Below are positions 1 to 8,146 of a stretch of DNA of 64,000 bases, one piece after another. Under the pieces are notes generated by a model, which worked only from the letters and a program-made list of their open reading frames with translations, did no database searches and was not told the origin of the DNA. This DNA comes from Streptomyces sp. NBC_01317. Its GTDB lineage: Bacteria; Actinomycetota; Actinomycetes; Streptomycetales; Streptomycetaceae. How positions within the stretch are numbered: the first letter of the stretch is position 1; every line of letters begins with the position of its first letter. The DNA lies in NCBI RefSeq assembly GCF_035961655.1, contig NZ_CP108393.1, positions 7,029,501 to 7,093,500 on the forward strand, read 5' to 3'. Made by a program: the position numbers and the translations under genes.

Positions 1-884
1 AGCCGCCGGGGGCGCCAGCGCATCATCACCAGAGCGCCGACGACGGTCCCGGCGCCGAAGGCGGCGAGCGCCAGGCCCCAGGGCCCCGCGCCGCCCAACT
101 CCTCCTCGGCGACCAGCGGTCCGTACACCGCCTCGGCCGCCACCACCACCGCGTTGACCACCGCGAACTGCACGACGATCGACCAGAGCCAGGGGCGCCC
201 GGTGAACTCCCGCCAGCCTTCCCGCAGATCGGAGATCATGCCGCCGCCCGGCTTCCGCACCGGGATGTGGCTGACGTCGAGAAAGGCCCGGAGCGAGGCG
301 GCCACCAGGAACGCGGCCGCGTCCACGGCGAGGACCCAGCCGGGGCCGAACGCCGCGATCAGCGCCCCGCCCAGGGCCGCGCCGCCGATCCCGGCGCCGT
401 GCATGGCCATCCGGTAGAGGGCGAAGGCACGGCCGGCCTGTTCGCCGCTGACGCTGGACAGCAGCATGCCCTCGGACGCCGGGGAGAAGAAGGCGTGCCC
501 GGTCCCGCCGAGGGCGGACAGGAGCATCATCTGCCACAGGCGTGGTTCGCCCACGAGCACCAGGAGGGCGAAGGTGCCCTGCGACACGCAGTTGAGGGTG
601 TTGGCGGCGACCATCACCCGATGCCGTGGCAACCGGTCGGCCAGCGCGCCGCCCACCAGCAGGAACAGCACGAGCGGTACGGTCCGCGCGGCGGCCACGA
701 GCCCGACGTCCCCGCCGTCGCCCCCCATCTGGAGCACCGCGAACGCCGAGGCGATCAGGGCCCCTTGGCTGCCCAGATTGGTGACGATCGCGGCGGCCGT
801 CAGCAGGGAGTAGTTGCGGCCGGCCCAGTCGGGGCGACGCGAGGGGCGGGTTCGGCGGCCCGGGGCGCCTGCGGATGCACTCAC
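1..884 (-). CDS. MFS transporter, 3' end cut by window edge
   Basis: This is a major facilitator superfamily permease of the drug/siderophore exporter type (EntS-like), in the cytoplasmic membrane. I read the frame by hand from a GTG at 882-884: it starts VSASAGAPGRRTRPSRR, then shows hydrophobic helices such as LVLFLLVGGALADRLPRHR. That last stretch carries the family's loop 2-3 signature, with GGALADR standing for G-x-L-(A/S)-D-R. About 294 codons are visible, against roughly 400-430 in the family, so the last helices lie beyond base 1. The start is a best guess, because no strong Shine-Dalgarno precedes it. The substrate cannot be told. Confidence 0.8.
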   Translation of the reverse strand, partial: MSASAGAPGRRTRPSRRPDWAGRNYSLLTAAAIVTNLGSQGALIASAFAVLQMGGDGGDVGLVAAARTVPLVLFLLVGGALADRLPRHRVMVAANTLNCVSQGTFALLVLVGEPRLWQMMLLSALGGTGHAFFSPASEGMLLSSVSGEQAGRAFALYRMAMHGAGIGGAALGGALIAAFGPGWVLAVDAAAFLVAASLRAFLDVSHIPVRKPGGGMISDLREGWREFTGRPWLWSIVVQFAVVNAVVVAAEAVYGPLVAEEELGGAGPWGLALAAFGAGTVVGALVMMRWRPRR

Positions 885-989
885 CCCAGGACTATCCCCG
901 CGGGCGGCCCCTGTGCCAACCGACTATCCGGCCGCCCCGTGTATCGGCCGCCCCGCGAAAACGTGGTGTCCCGCGATCCCGCGGGCCGG

Positions 990-2054
990 TCAGGAGGCGC
1001 CCGCCAGCCGTACCGTGCCCATGATCTTCTTCAAGGTCTCGTCCGGCACCTCGTCCGTCACCCCCTTGGCGGCGAACGCCACCCATGTCGCGTACTCACC
1101 CTGTGTGTTGACGAACGAGAAGGCGATCGCCTTGCCGTCGGTCTCGCACTTGGTCTTCTTGGTGACGCCCGTGGTGGTCGAGATCGAGTAACTGCCCTCC
1201 AGCCCGGACGTGGTGGTGAACGGCGCGCCCTTGCTGGTCTTCAGGATGGTCTTGAGCTTCGCCTCCGGCTCCTTCTGGGCGTAGGCGGCCCAGACCAGGT
1301 TGCTCGCCTGGATCTCCGCCGACGACGGCGTGTCCTTCGCGCCCCTGGCGCCCTTGGTGCCCGTCCCGACCAGGCTGCTGTCCTCGGTCTCGCCGTTCCG
1401 GTCGGCGTCCTGCGAGCACCACTTGGACTTGTAGAAGGCGGGGGCGGAGAAGGAGAAGATGGGCGAGCCGTCCCCCTTCTTCTCGTCCTCGAAGAACGTG
1501 GCGACGGTGGGCTTCTCCACCTCCCAGTCCGCCGGAACGTCGAACAGCGTCCCGTACTTGGGGTTGCTGACGACCTTCCAGCCCGTGATCTGCGGCTTGG
1601 CCGCGGCGGCCCCGTCGCGGGGATTGGCCGCGGGGCTCGACGTGCTCGGCTTCGCGGACACCGAAGGCTTCTGGTCGTCGCCCTTGGTGTCCTTCGCGCT
1701 GTCGTCGCTCCCGCCGAGCACGAGAAATCCGGTGACGCCCGCCGCCACGACCACGGCCAGGGCCGCGACGATCGCGACCACCGTCGTCTTCCTTCCGCCG
1801 CCCGACGGACCCGGGCCGCCCGGTCCCGGCGGCCCGGGCACCGCGTACTGCGGCACGGTCGGCTGCTGGTACGGGTTCGGGGCGGCCGGATATCCGGGCT
1901 GCTGCTGGTAACCGGGTTGCTGCGGGTAGCCGGGCTGCTGATACGGATTCGGCTGCGCGTATCCCGGTTGCTGGTACCCCGGCTGCTGGTACGGATTGGG
2001 ATTCTGGTCCTGCGGGTTCTGCTCGCCCCCGGGCGGCTGCTGTCCTGGCCACAT
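990..2054 (-). CDS. Pro/Gln/Tyr-rich single-pass membrane protein
   Basis: A 354-residue protein of unknown function. Residues 1-70 are low complexity, with repeats of the type NPYQQPGYQQPGY. A short Gly/Pro-rich linker follows, then one transmembrane helix near residues 88-113 (TTVVAIVAALAVVVAAG). A Ser/Lys/Asp-rich stalk leads to an extracellular domain with two separated cysteines. The layout (cytoplasmic Pro-rich tail, one helix, outer domain) is common in Streptomyces envelope proteins of unknown role. It is divergent from the thioesterase gene; the 94 bp between them holds a palindrome at 2125-2136. Confidence 0.75.
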   Translation of the reverse strand: MWPGQQPPGGEQNPQDQNPNPYQQPGYQQPGYAQPNPYQQPGYPQQPGYQQQPGYPAAPNPYQQPTVPQYAVPGPPGPGGPGPSGGGRKTTVVAIVAALAVVVAAGVTGFLVLGGSDDSAKDTKGDDQKPSVSAKPSTSSPAANPRDGAAAAKPQITGWKVVSNPKYGTLFDVPADWEVEKPTVATFFEDEKKGDGSPIFSFSAPAFYKSKWCSQDADRNGETEDSSLVGTGTKGARGAKDTPSSAEIQASNLVWAAYAQKEPEAKLKTILKTSKGAPFTTTSGLEGSYSISTTTGVTKKTKCETDGKAIAFSFVNTQGEYATWVAFAAKGVTDEVPDETLKKIMGTVRLAGAS

Positions 2055-2124
2055 GGCGAGTAACGATAGAGGGGCCGTACCCCGGCCGCCACGGCCGCCC
2101 CGTCAGGGTATGGCCAAGCCGCAC

Positions 2125-2136
2125 TACTCATGAGTA
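2125..2136. promoter_or_regulatory. 12-bp perfect palindrome TACTCATGAGTA
   Basis: A perfect palindrome lies between two divergent genes, 13 bases before the thioesterase ATG at 2149 and about 70 bases before the membrane-protein ATG at 2054. Size and placement fit a dimeric repressor such as a TetR or MarR protein. No such regulator is adjacent, so the cognate factor is unknown. Confidence 0.4.
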
Positions 2137-2148
2137 ACATCTTGTCGC

Positions 2149-2601
2149 ATGAGCGCTGATCAGATGTCCGTCGGTGAACTGCTCACCGCCACCGTGCCCA
2201 TGGCCAGGACCCTGGAGCTGGAATTCGTCGAGACGACTCCCGAGCGGGCCGTGGTCCGGCTGCCCGACCGCCCCGAATACCACAACCACGTCGGCGGACC
2301 GCACGCCGGAGCGATGTTCACGCTGGCCGAGTCCGCGAGCGGCGCGATCGTGATCGCCGCGTTCGGCGACCAGCTCCACCGTGCCGTACCGCTCGCCGTC
2401 AACGCGGCGATCAGCTATCGGAAGCTCGCCATGGGGGTCGTCACGGCGACCGCGTCGCTCGGCCGCCCGGTGGCGGACGTCGTCGCGCAGCTGGACGCGG
2501 GGGAGCGGCCCGAGTTTCCCGTCACCGTGGACCTCACCCGCGCGGACGGCGCGGTGACCGCCGAGATGACCGTCGTCTGGACGCTGCGACCGAACGCCTG
2601 A
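2149..2601 (+). CDS. DUF4442/PaaI-type hotdog-fold thioesterase
   Basis: A 150-residue single-domain hotdog protein. The stretch HNHVGGPHAGAMFTLAES (about residues 44-61) matches the core helix of the PaaI/DUF4442 acyl-CoA thioesterase group, where an acidic residue and a glycine-rich turn form the active site between two subunits. Known relatives cleave aryl- or acyl-CoA thioesters; the substrate here cannot be inferred. The ATG follows the palindrome at 2125-2136 by only 13 bases and no Shine-Dalgarno is obvious, so the transcript may be almost leaderless. Confidence 0.75.
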   Translation: MSADQMSVGELLTATVPMARTLELEFVETTPERAVVRLPDRPEYHNHVGGPHAGAMFTLAESASGAIVIAAFGDQLHRAVPLAVNAAISYRKLAMGVVTATASLGRPVADVVAQLDAGERPEFPVTVDLTRADGAVTAEMTVVWTLRPNA

Positions 2602-2675
2602 CTGTCCCCGGTCACCAGGTAGGCTTCCCGCCGTACAGCCGCAGCAGGTTTACGGGTATACGGGAGGAACCGGCG

Positions 2676-3344
2676 TTGCACGTCCAGGAGTGGCTCGAGA
2701 CCGTGCCCGCGGTCAGCATCTATCTCCTGGTGGGGCTGGTGATCGGGCTGGAAAGCCTCGGCATCCCGCTGCCCGGTGAGATCGTCCTTGTCAGTGCGGC
2801 GCTGCTGGCGTCCCAGCACGGTGACATCAATCCGTACATCCTCGGTGCGTGTGCCTCGGCCGGCGCGATCATCGGGGACTCGATCGGTTACGCCATCGGG
2901 CGCCGTGGCGGCAGGCCGCTGCTCGCGTGGCTGGGCGGCAGGTTCCCCAAGCACTTCGGCGAGGCCCAGATCTCCATGGCGGAGCGGTCCTTCGAGAAGT
3001 GGGGCATGTGGGCGGTCTTCTTCGGCCGTTTTGTGGCGCTGCTGCGGATCTTCGCGGGGCCGCTGGCGGGGGTCCTGCACATGCCGTACTGGAAGTTCCT
3101 GATCGCGAACGTGTTCGGCGGGATCGTGTGGGCCGGGGGGACGACGGCGGTCATCTACACGGTGGGTGTGGTGGCCGAGCCGTGGCTCAAGCGGTTCTCC
3201 TGGGTGGGGTTGGCTTTGGCGGTGTTGATCGGGGTGGGGTCGATGCTGGTGTTGCGGAACCGGGCGAAGAAGTCCGCGGCGGCCGCGTCGGGCGCGGCCG
3301 CGGTGGAGTCGGGTGCGCCGGAGTCGGTGCGGGCCGGGGAGTAG
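2676..3344 (+). CDS. DedA-family membrane protein
   Basis: A 222-residue integral membrane protein of the DedA/SNARE-associated (VTT domain) family. Bacterial members act in membrane homeostasis, and some flip lipid carriers such as undecaprenyl phosphate. Family marks: E-x-x-x-x-P-x-P-G-E near residues 26-37 (ESLGIPLPGE), the central GDSIGYAIGRRGG, and F-x-x-R-F-V-A-L-L-R-x-x-A-G-P-L-A-G near residues 116-133, which holds the conserved arginines. The C-terminal tail is Ala/Glu rich. I chose the TTG at 2676 because GGGAGGA sits 7 bases before it and no other start fits the first helix. Confidence 0.85.
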   Translation: MHVQEWLETVPAVSIYLLVGLVIGLESLGIPLPGEIVLVSAALLASQHGDINPYILGACASAGAIIGDSIGYAIGRRGGRPLLAWLGGRFPKHFGEAQISMAERSFEKWGMWAVFFGRFVALLRIFAGPLAGVLHMPYWKFLIANVFGGIVWAGGTTAVIYTVGVVAEPWLKRFSWVGLALAVLIGVGSMLVLRNRAKKSAAAASGAAAVESGAPESVRAGE

Positions 3345-3373
3345 GCGGGGCCGTCCGCCGGGATGGGGTGTCC

Positions 3374-3922
3374 TCAATCGCCGGACGGGCTTGAGATGCC
3401 GTGTGCTTCCCGGTGCGTTTTCGTGAGGGCCAGGTAGACCGCCGCGTTCAGTTTGATGCCCTCCTTTTCCTCCTCCGTCAGCTGTCGGCGCACCTTCGCC
3501 GGTACCCCCGCGACCATTGAGCCCGGTGGCACCCGCATTCCCTGGGGTACGAGCGCCTGCGCCGCGATCAGGGAGCCCGCGCCGATGTGCGCGCCGTTCA
3601 GGACCGTCGCGCCCATGCCGATCAGTACGTCGTCCTCGACGACACACCCGTGCAGCACCGCGTTGTGGCCCACCGACACCCGCGCGCCGACGGACAGCGG
3701 GGAGCCCGGGTCCGAGTGCAGCGTGCAGTTGTCCTGGATGTTGCAGTCCGTGCCGAGCAGGATCGGGCCGCAGTCGGCCCGCAGCACCGTGTGGTACCAG
3801 ACGCTGGCGCCCGCCGCCACGGTCACCTCGCCCACCACCACACAGGTCGGCGCGAGGAAGGCGCCCGGATCGATCCGGGGGTCCTTGCCCGCCAGCCCCG
3901 TGACCAATGCCTCGTGCGTCAT
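3374..3922 (-). CDS. gamma-carbonic anhydrase family hexapeptide protein
   Basis: A 182-residue left-handed beta-helix protein of the gamma-class carbonic anhydrase-like group (YrdA/PaaY/CaiE relatives). Hexapeptide repeats run from about residue 25 to 140. The metal-ligand positions are visible: His in NCTLHSD (residue 69) and His pairs in VGHNAVLHGC (residues 85 and 91). The short C-terminal helix is the trimer-packing element. Relatives either hydrate CO2 or have no shown activity, so calling it a working carbonic anhydrase would be inference. An in-frame extension upstream of the ATG at 3922 has no family similarity and was left out. Confidence 0.85.
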   Translation of the reverse strand: MTHEALVTGLAGKDPRIDPGAFLAPTCVVVGEVTVAAGASVWYHTVLRADCGPILLGTDCNIQDNCTLHSDPGSPLSVGARVSVGHNAVLHGCVVEDDVLIGMGATVLNGAHIGAGSLIAAQALVPQGMRVPPGSMVAGVPAKVRRQLTEEEKEGIKLNAAVYLALTKTHREAHGISSPSGD

Positions 3923-4090
3923 GCCGTCTCTCCCCGTCTCGCCTCCGGTATTCGTACGAACCGTAGGCGACCCTCGCCGGCCTTTCGACACCAGGTCGGG
4001 CCGCCCTCGGGGGTGTCTCTTCTGATGGATCATCAATAAACTGTGCGGGCAGGGATGTTCCGATCGTGTGGGTCGATCCGAGGGAGCTCC

Positions 4091-5320
4091 ATGGCCACCG
4101 CACAGCAGATCCCCGACATTCTCTCCGCCGAGTTCGCCGCCGATCCCTATCCGGCCTACCGCGCCATGCGCGAACACGCGCCCCTCATCTGGCACGAGGC
4201 CACCCGCAGCTGGATCATCTCGCGGTACGACGACGTGGAACGGGCCTTCAAGGACCGGGAGTCGGTGTTCACCACCGACAACTACGACTGGCAGATCGCG
4301 CCCGTGCACGGAAAGACGATCCTCCAGCTCAGCGGGCGGGAGCACGCCGTACGCCGGGCGCTCGTCGCTCCCGCCTTCCGCGGCGACGACCTCCAGCGGA
4401 AGTTCCTGCCGGTCATCGACCGCAACGCCCGCGAGCTGATCGACACCTTCCGGCACACCGGTACCGTCGACCTGGTGGAGGCCTTCGCCACCCGCTTCCC
4501 CATCAACGTCATCGTGGACATGCTGGGCTTGGACAAGTCCGACCACGCGCGCTTCCACACCTGGTACACCGCCGTCATCGCCTTCCTCGGCAACCTCTCC
4601 GGCGACCCCCGGGTCACGGCGGACGGGGAGCGGACCCGGGTCGAGTTCGCCGAGTACATGATCCCGATCATCCATGCCCGGCGGGACAACCTGGGCGACG
4701 ACCTCCTCTCCACCCTCTGCGCCGCCGAGGTCGACGGCGTACGGATGAGTGACGAGGACATCAAATCCTTCTGTAGTCTCCTGCTCGCCGCCGGCGGTGA
4801 GACCACCGACAAGGCGATCGCCTCGCTCTTCGCGAACCTGCTGCTCCACCCCGAACAGCTCGCGGCCGTACGGGAGGACAGGAGCCTGATCCCGCGGGCC
4901 TTCGCGGAGACGCTCCGGTTCACCCCGCCGGTCCACATGATCATGCGGCAGACCGCCGTGGACGTCGAGGTGAGCGGCGGCACGATACCGTCCGGCGCCA
5001 CGGTCACCTGTCTGATCGGCGCGGCCAACCGGGACAGCTCCCGCTACGCGGAGCCCGACACCTTCGACATCTTCCGGGACGACCTGACCACGACCACCGC
5101 GTTCTCCGCCGCCGCCGATCACCTGGCGTTCGCGCTCGGCAGGCACTTCTGCGTCGGCGCCCTGCTGGCCAAGGCGGAGATCGAGTCCGGCGTCGGCCAA
5201 CTGCTCGACGCCATGCCGGACGTCCGTCTCGCCGACGGCTTCGACCCGGTGGAGCAGGGTGTGTTCACCCGGGGACCCAGGTCCCTGCCGGTGGTGTTCA
5301 CCCCCGCCGCTCCCGCGTGA
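4091..5320 (+). CDS. cytochrome P450, complete motif set
   Basis: A 409-residue soluble bacterial P450 that would need ferredoxin and ferredoxin reductase partners, neither of which is nearby. Motifs: I-helix AGGETT at residues 234-239 (Glu where Asp is more usual), K-helix ETLR at 273-276, and heme loop FALGRHFCVG with the thiolate ligand Cys354. AGGGAG lies 4 bases before the ATG at 4091, so upstream in-frame codons were not included. It converges on the conservon P450 gene with 90 bp between stops. CYP154-type P450s are known neighbours of the unusual CYP157 proteins in Streptomyces, so a working pair is possible. The substrate is unknown. Confidence 0.9.
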   Translation: MATAQQIPDILSAEFAADPYPAYRAMREHAPLIWHEATRSWIISRYDDVERAFKDRESVFTTDNYDWQIAPVHGKTILQLSGREHAVRRALVAPAFRGDDLQRKFLPVIDRNARELIDTFRHTGTVDLVEAFATRFPINVIVDMLGLDKSDHARFHTWYTAVIAFLGNLSGDPRVTADGERTRVEFAEYMIPIIHARRDNLGDDLLSTLCAAEVDGVRMSDEDIKSFCSLLLAAGGETTDKAIASLFANLLLHPEQLAAVREDRSLIPRAFAETLRFTPPVHMIMRQTAVDVEVSGGTIPSGATVTCLIGAANRDSSRYAEPDTFDIFRDDLTTTTAFSAAADHLAFALGRHFCVGALLAKAEIESGVGQLLDAMPDVRLADGFDPVEQGVFTRGPRSLPVVFTPAAPA

Positions 5321-5410
5321 CATCCGGCCGTACGACCGGTCCGGGAACCGCTGTCCCGGGCCGGGCGTGCGGGAGCCGACGTCCCGGCCCTGCCCCTGGG
5401 CCGCCCGGCC

Positions 5411-6715
5411 TCAGCGCGCCGCGGGCGTGAACTGAACCGGCAGCGACATCAGACCGCGCATCCAGATCGAGGGCCGCCAGCGCAGCTCGTGCGGTTCCAC
5501 CGACAGCACCACGTCGGGCAGCCGCTCCAGCAGCGTCTCGATCGCGGTCCTGGCGATGACATCGGCCAGCAGCGGCGCCGGATAGGGGCAGCGGTGCTCG
5601 CCGTTGCTGAACGACAGGTGCGCGGAGTTCTCCGCGCCGACCGCGCCGCCCGGCCAGATCAGCGGATCCGTGTTGGCCGCCGCCAGTCCCAGGACCAGAC
5701 AGTCGCCCGCCTTGATCTGCCGGCCGCCCAACTGGGTGTCCCGCACGGCCCATCGGCCGATGAAATTCTGCGTCGGTGTGTCCAGCCAGAGGACCTCGTT
5801 CAGCGCCTGCCCCACCCCGATCCGGCCGCCCGACACGTTCAGCGCGAACCGGTCGTCGGTCAGCAGCAGACGCAGCGTGTTGCAGATCCAGTTGGCCGTC
5901 GGCTGCTGCGCGGCGGCGATGACCGTGATCAGGTCCTGGACGATCTCGGCGTCGGTGAGGCCCGCCGGATGGGTCAGCATCCGGGACGTGATGTCCGAAC
6001 CGGGGCTGGCCCGCTTGTCCTTGACCAGCTGCTCGATCCGCGCCTGCACCCGCAGGTACGCGGCCACCGGGTCGTCGTCCTCCGCCGCGTCCAGGGAGAC
6101 CCGCAGGTCCCGTACGAGATCGTCGGTGTCCACGCTGCCGCCCGGCATCCCGCACAGCCGGACCACGGCACGCATCGGCAGCGCGTGCGCGTACGACGTC
6201 ATCAGCTCGGCCTGACCGCCGCCCGCGAACCCGTCGATGAGCGCCTCGGCGATCTCCCGGCACAGTTGGGCGAGTTCGAACTGGTCGATCGCCTCCAGCG
6301 CCTCGGTGATCACACCGGCCCTGCGCTGGTGTTCCGTACCCTCCGTGAAGAGCACCGACGGCTGGTGGCCGACGTACGGCATCAGCGGCCAGTCGGCGGG
6401 GATGGCGTCCCACTGGTTCCAGCGGCGCGAGTCGCGGGCGAACAGCTCGTCGTGGCCGGTGACGTACGAGACCTCGGAGTAACCGAGCACCAGCCAGGCG
6501 GGGATGTCGCCGTCGAGGAGGACGGGCGCGACCGTGCCGTGCCGGCGGCGCAGGGCGCGGTACAGCTCGGACGGGGTCTGCTGGAACTCCAGACCGCTCA
6601 ACGACACCGCGCCCGGGTGCGCGGGACAGCCCGGCGGAGGCGCGCCGCCGGGCTCGGTGGGCTCCGCCGGTCCGGGCAGGTGGTCCGCCAGGGGATCCGT
6701 CGTGGGTTCGGTCAT
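5411..6715 (-). CDS. cvnE: conservon cytochrome P450 (CvnE), CYP157-like, lacks ExxR
   Basis: A 434-residue P450 closing the cvnABCDE conservon. It overlaps the cvnD stop by four bases (ATGA at 6712-6715), so translation is probably coupled. The heme loop is intact: FSNGEHRC, ligand Cys376. Two otherwise near-universal motifs are altered. The K-helix reads EVLW (307-310), losing the ExxR arginine. The I-helix reads AAAQQPT (267-273), without the acid-alcohol pair used in oxygen activation. Family knowledge: CYP157 enzymes of Streptomyces conservons are known for lacking ExxR, so this is probably one of them. Catalytic competence is uncertain; a regulatory or partner-dependent role is possible. 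Confidence 0.9.
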   Translation of the reverse strand: MTEPTTDPLADHLPGPAEPTEPGGAPPPGCPAHPGAVSLSGLEFQQTPSELYRALRRRHGTVAPVLLDGDIPAWLVLGYSEVSYVTGHDELFARDSRRWNQWDAIPADWPLMPYVGHQPSVLFTEGTEHQRRAGVITEALEAIDQFELAQLCREIAEALIDGFAGGGQAELMTSYAHALPMRAVVRLCGMPGGSVDTDDLVRDLRVSLDAAEDDDPVAAYLRVQARIEQLVKDKRASPGSDITSRMLTHPAGLTDAEIVQDLITVIAAAQQPTANWICNTLRLLLTDDRFALNVSGGRIGVGQALNEVLWLDTPTQNFIGRWAVRDTQLGGRQIKAGDCLVLGLAAANTDPLIWPGGAVGAENSAHLSFSNGEHRCPYPAPLLADVIARTAIETLLERLPDVVLSVEPHELRWRPSIWMRGLMSLPVQFTPAAR

Positions 6716-7326
6716 GGGGTCAACTCCCGTGCCATGGCCAGTTCGTAGAGGTGGTCCACGAGGGTGATCAGGACGTTCTTGCCGGAGGAGCGCACCCGTG
6801 CGTCGCAGTCGATCAGCGGCACGTGGTCCGCCAGCGACAGCGCCTGCCGGATCTCGTCCAGGGAGAACGCGGAGACGTCGTCGTCGAACCGGTTGACCGC
6901 GACCACGAACGGGGTCCTGTGGTGTTCGAGCCGGTCGATGGCGTACCACGATTCGCTCATGCGCCGGGTGTCGACCAGGACCACCGCGCCGAGGGTGCCG
7001 GAGAACAGCCGGTCCCACAGGAACCAGAACCGCTCCTGGCCCGGCGCCCCGAACAGGTAGAGCACCATGCGGTCGTTGAGACTGATCCGGCCGAAGTCGA
7101 AGGCCACAGTGGTGGTCGTCTTGGTGGTCAGCCCGGCCGGGTCGTCCACACCGGCACCCGCCTGTGTCATGACCTCCTCGGTGTTGAGCGGACGGATCTC
7201 GCTGACCGACCGTACGAGCGTGGTCTTGCCGACCCCGAACCCGCCCACCACCACGATCTTGAGACCGGTCTCCGCCCCGTCGGCCAGGGGTGTACGGCCC
7301 GGCAGTTCAGAGAGCATGGAGTCCAT
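6712..7326 (-). CDS. cvnD: conservon small GTPase (CvnD)
   Basis: A 204-residue Ras-like GTP-binding protein of the bacterial conservon/MglA-related group. G1 P-loop GGFGVGKTT at about residues 28-36, G3 as FGAPGQERF near 92-100 (APGQ where DxxG is usual, as in many conservon GTPases), and G4 as NRFD near 145-148 in place of NKxD. Conservon proteins A to D are thought to form a membrane-linked complex resembling eukaryotic G-protein systems: the A protein is the sensor, B and C may control nucleotide exchange, and D is the switch. The gene starts inside the end of cvnC (20-base overlap) and ends on the first codon of cvnE. Confidence 0.93.
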   Translation of the reverse strand: MDSMLSELPGRTPLADGAETGLKIVVVGGFGVGKTTLVRSVSEIRPLNTEEVMTQAGAGVDDPAGLTTKTTTTVAFDFGRISLNDRMVLYLFGAPGQERFWFLWDRLFSGTLGAVVLVDTRRMSESWYAIDRLEHHRTPFVVAVNRFDDDVSAFSLDEIRQALSLADHVPLIDCDARVRSSGKNVLITLVDHLYELAMARELTP

Positions 7327-7666
7327 GGAGCACCTCCTTGAGAAAGGCGGAGTCGGGCGGTGTGGTGACCGACCGCCCGGCGCGGGGGCGGCGGGCGGTG
7401 ATACGGCCCGTCGCGAGGAGATCGCCGAGCAGGATCCGTACCACCGTCACGGGCAGTCCCACCTCGGCGGAGATCTCCACGACCGCGGTGGGATGACGGC
7501 ACAGACCGAGGATCCTGGCGTGCTCCGACTGCATGCCCGGGGTGGGTTCGCACTCGGCGACGATCAGGGTGACCAGGTCGAACGTGTCGTCGTCGACCCG
7601 GCTGCGGCCACCGGTGACGGTGTACAGCCGGTGGGGGTCCCCGGTGTCGACGGGCTTGCGGATCAT
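7307..7666 (-). CDS. cvnC: conservon DUF742 protein (CvnC)
   Basis: A 119-residue DUF742 protein with a winged-helix-like fold and the pattern EHARILGLCRHPTAVVEISAEVGLP typical of conservon C proteins (shown here only to place residues about 48-72). The C-terminus has the family's FLKEVLHGLHAL. The ATG at 7666 overlaps the cvnB stop (TCAT on the plus strand at 7663-7666), and its own end overlaps cvnD by 20 bases, so all five conservon proteins are probably made from one transcript in linked amounts. DUF742 proteins have been found to interact with the roadblock and GTPase partners; direct DNA binding is unproven. Confidence 0.9.
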   Translation of the reverse strand: MIRKPVDTGDPHRLYTVTGGRSRVDDDTFDLVTLIVAECEPTPGMQSEHARILGLCRHPTAVVEISAEVGLPVTVVRILLGDLLATGRITARRPRAGRSVTTPPDSAFLKEVLHGLHAL

Positions 7667-8082
7667 GACGGGGAACTCTCCCGGTCGGGTGTGCGCGGCT
7701 CGGCCCGCAGGTGCTCACCGATCTGTTCGACCAGCTCGGTCATCCGGTGGCCCACCACGCCCGGGTCGGCGCCGTCCTCGGCGACGACCGCGAGGTGGGC
7801 CCCCTCACCGGCCTCCACGACGAACAGCAGCCCGCCGTGGAACTCGGTCATCGAGTGCCGTACGCCTCCGCTGCCGTTGCCGAACTCCACCGAGGCGCCC
7901 TGGGCGAGCGCCTGGATGCCGGAGCAGATCGCGGCGAGCTGGTCGGCCTGGTCGACCGTGAGGAAGCGGCTCCAGCAGAGTTTGAGCCCGTCGCGGGAGA
8001 GGACCAGGGCGTGGCGGGTGCCGGGGGTGCGTTCCAGCAGGCTCTCCAGGAGCCAGGTCAGACTGTTGTCAGTGGTCTGCAT
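7663..8082 (-). CDS. cvnB: conservon roadblock/LC7 protein (CvnB)
   Basis: A 139-residue roadblock/LC7 domain protein. The core reads TRHALVLSRDGLKLCWS near the start, then a Q-A-D-Q-L-A-A-I-x-S-G-I-Q-A-L-A-Q-G-A block about residues 45-63, and a glycine-rich strand LLFVVEAGEGAHLAVV. Relatives such as MglB act as GTPase-activating or nucleotide-exchange partners for small GTPases, and CvnB is expected to act on CvnD. I chose the ATG at 8082 because AGGA lies 3-6 bases before it and because longer in-frame versions add a basic, non-conserved tail overlapping the end of cvnA. Confidence 0.9.
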   Translation of the reverse strand: MQTTDNSLTWLLESLLERTPGTRHALVLSRDGLKLCWSRFLTVDQADQLAAICSGIQALAQGASVEFGNGSGGVRHSMTEFHGGLLFVVEAGEGAHLAVVAEDGADPGVVGHRMTELVEQIGEHLRAEPRTPDRESSPS

Positions 8083-8146
8083 GATCCTGATCTCGCGTTC
8101 CGGGTGGGGGACTTGGGGGGCTTGGAGGCTTGTGCGCGGGTGGTCG

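Noticed and set aside
4091..5320. P450 at 4.1-5.3 kb as a conservon gene
   Set aside because: It is on the opposite strand and convergent; conservon P450s are the last gene of the same operon. A working partnership remains possible.
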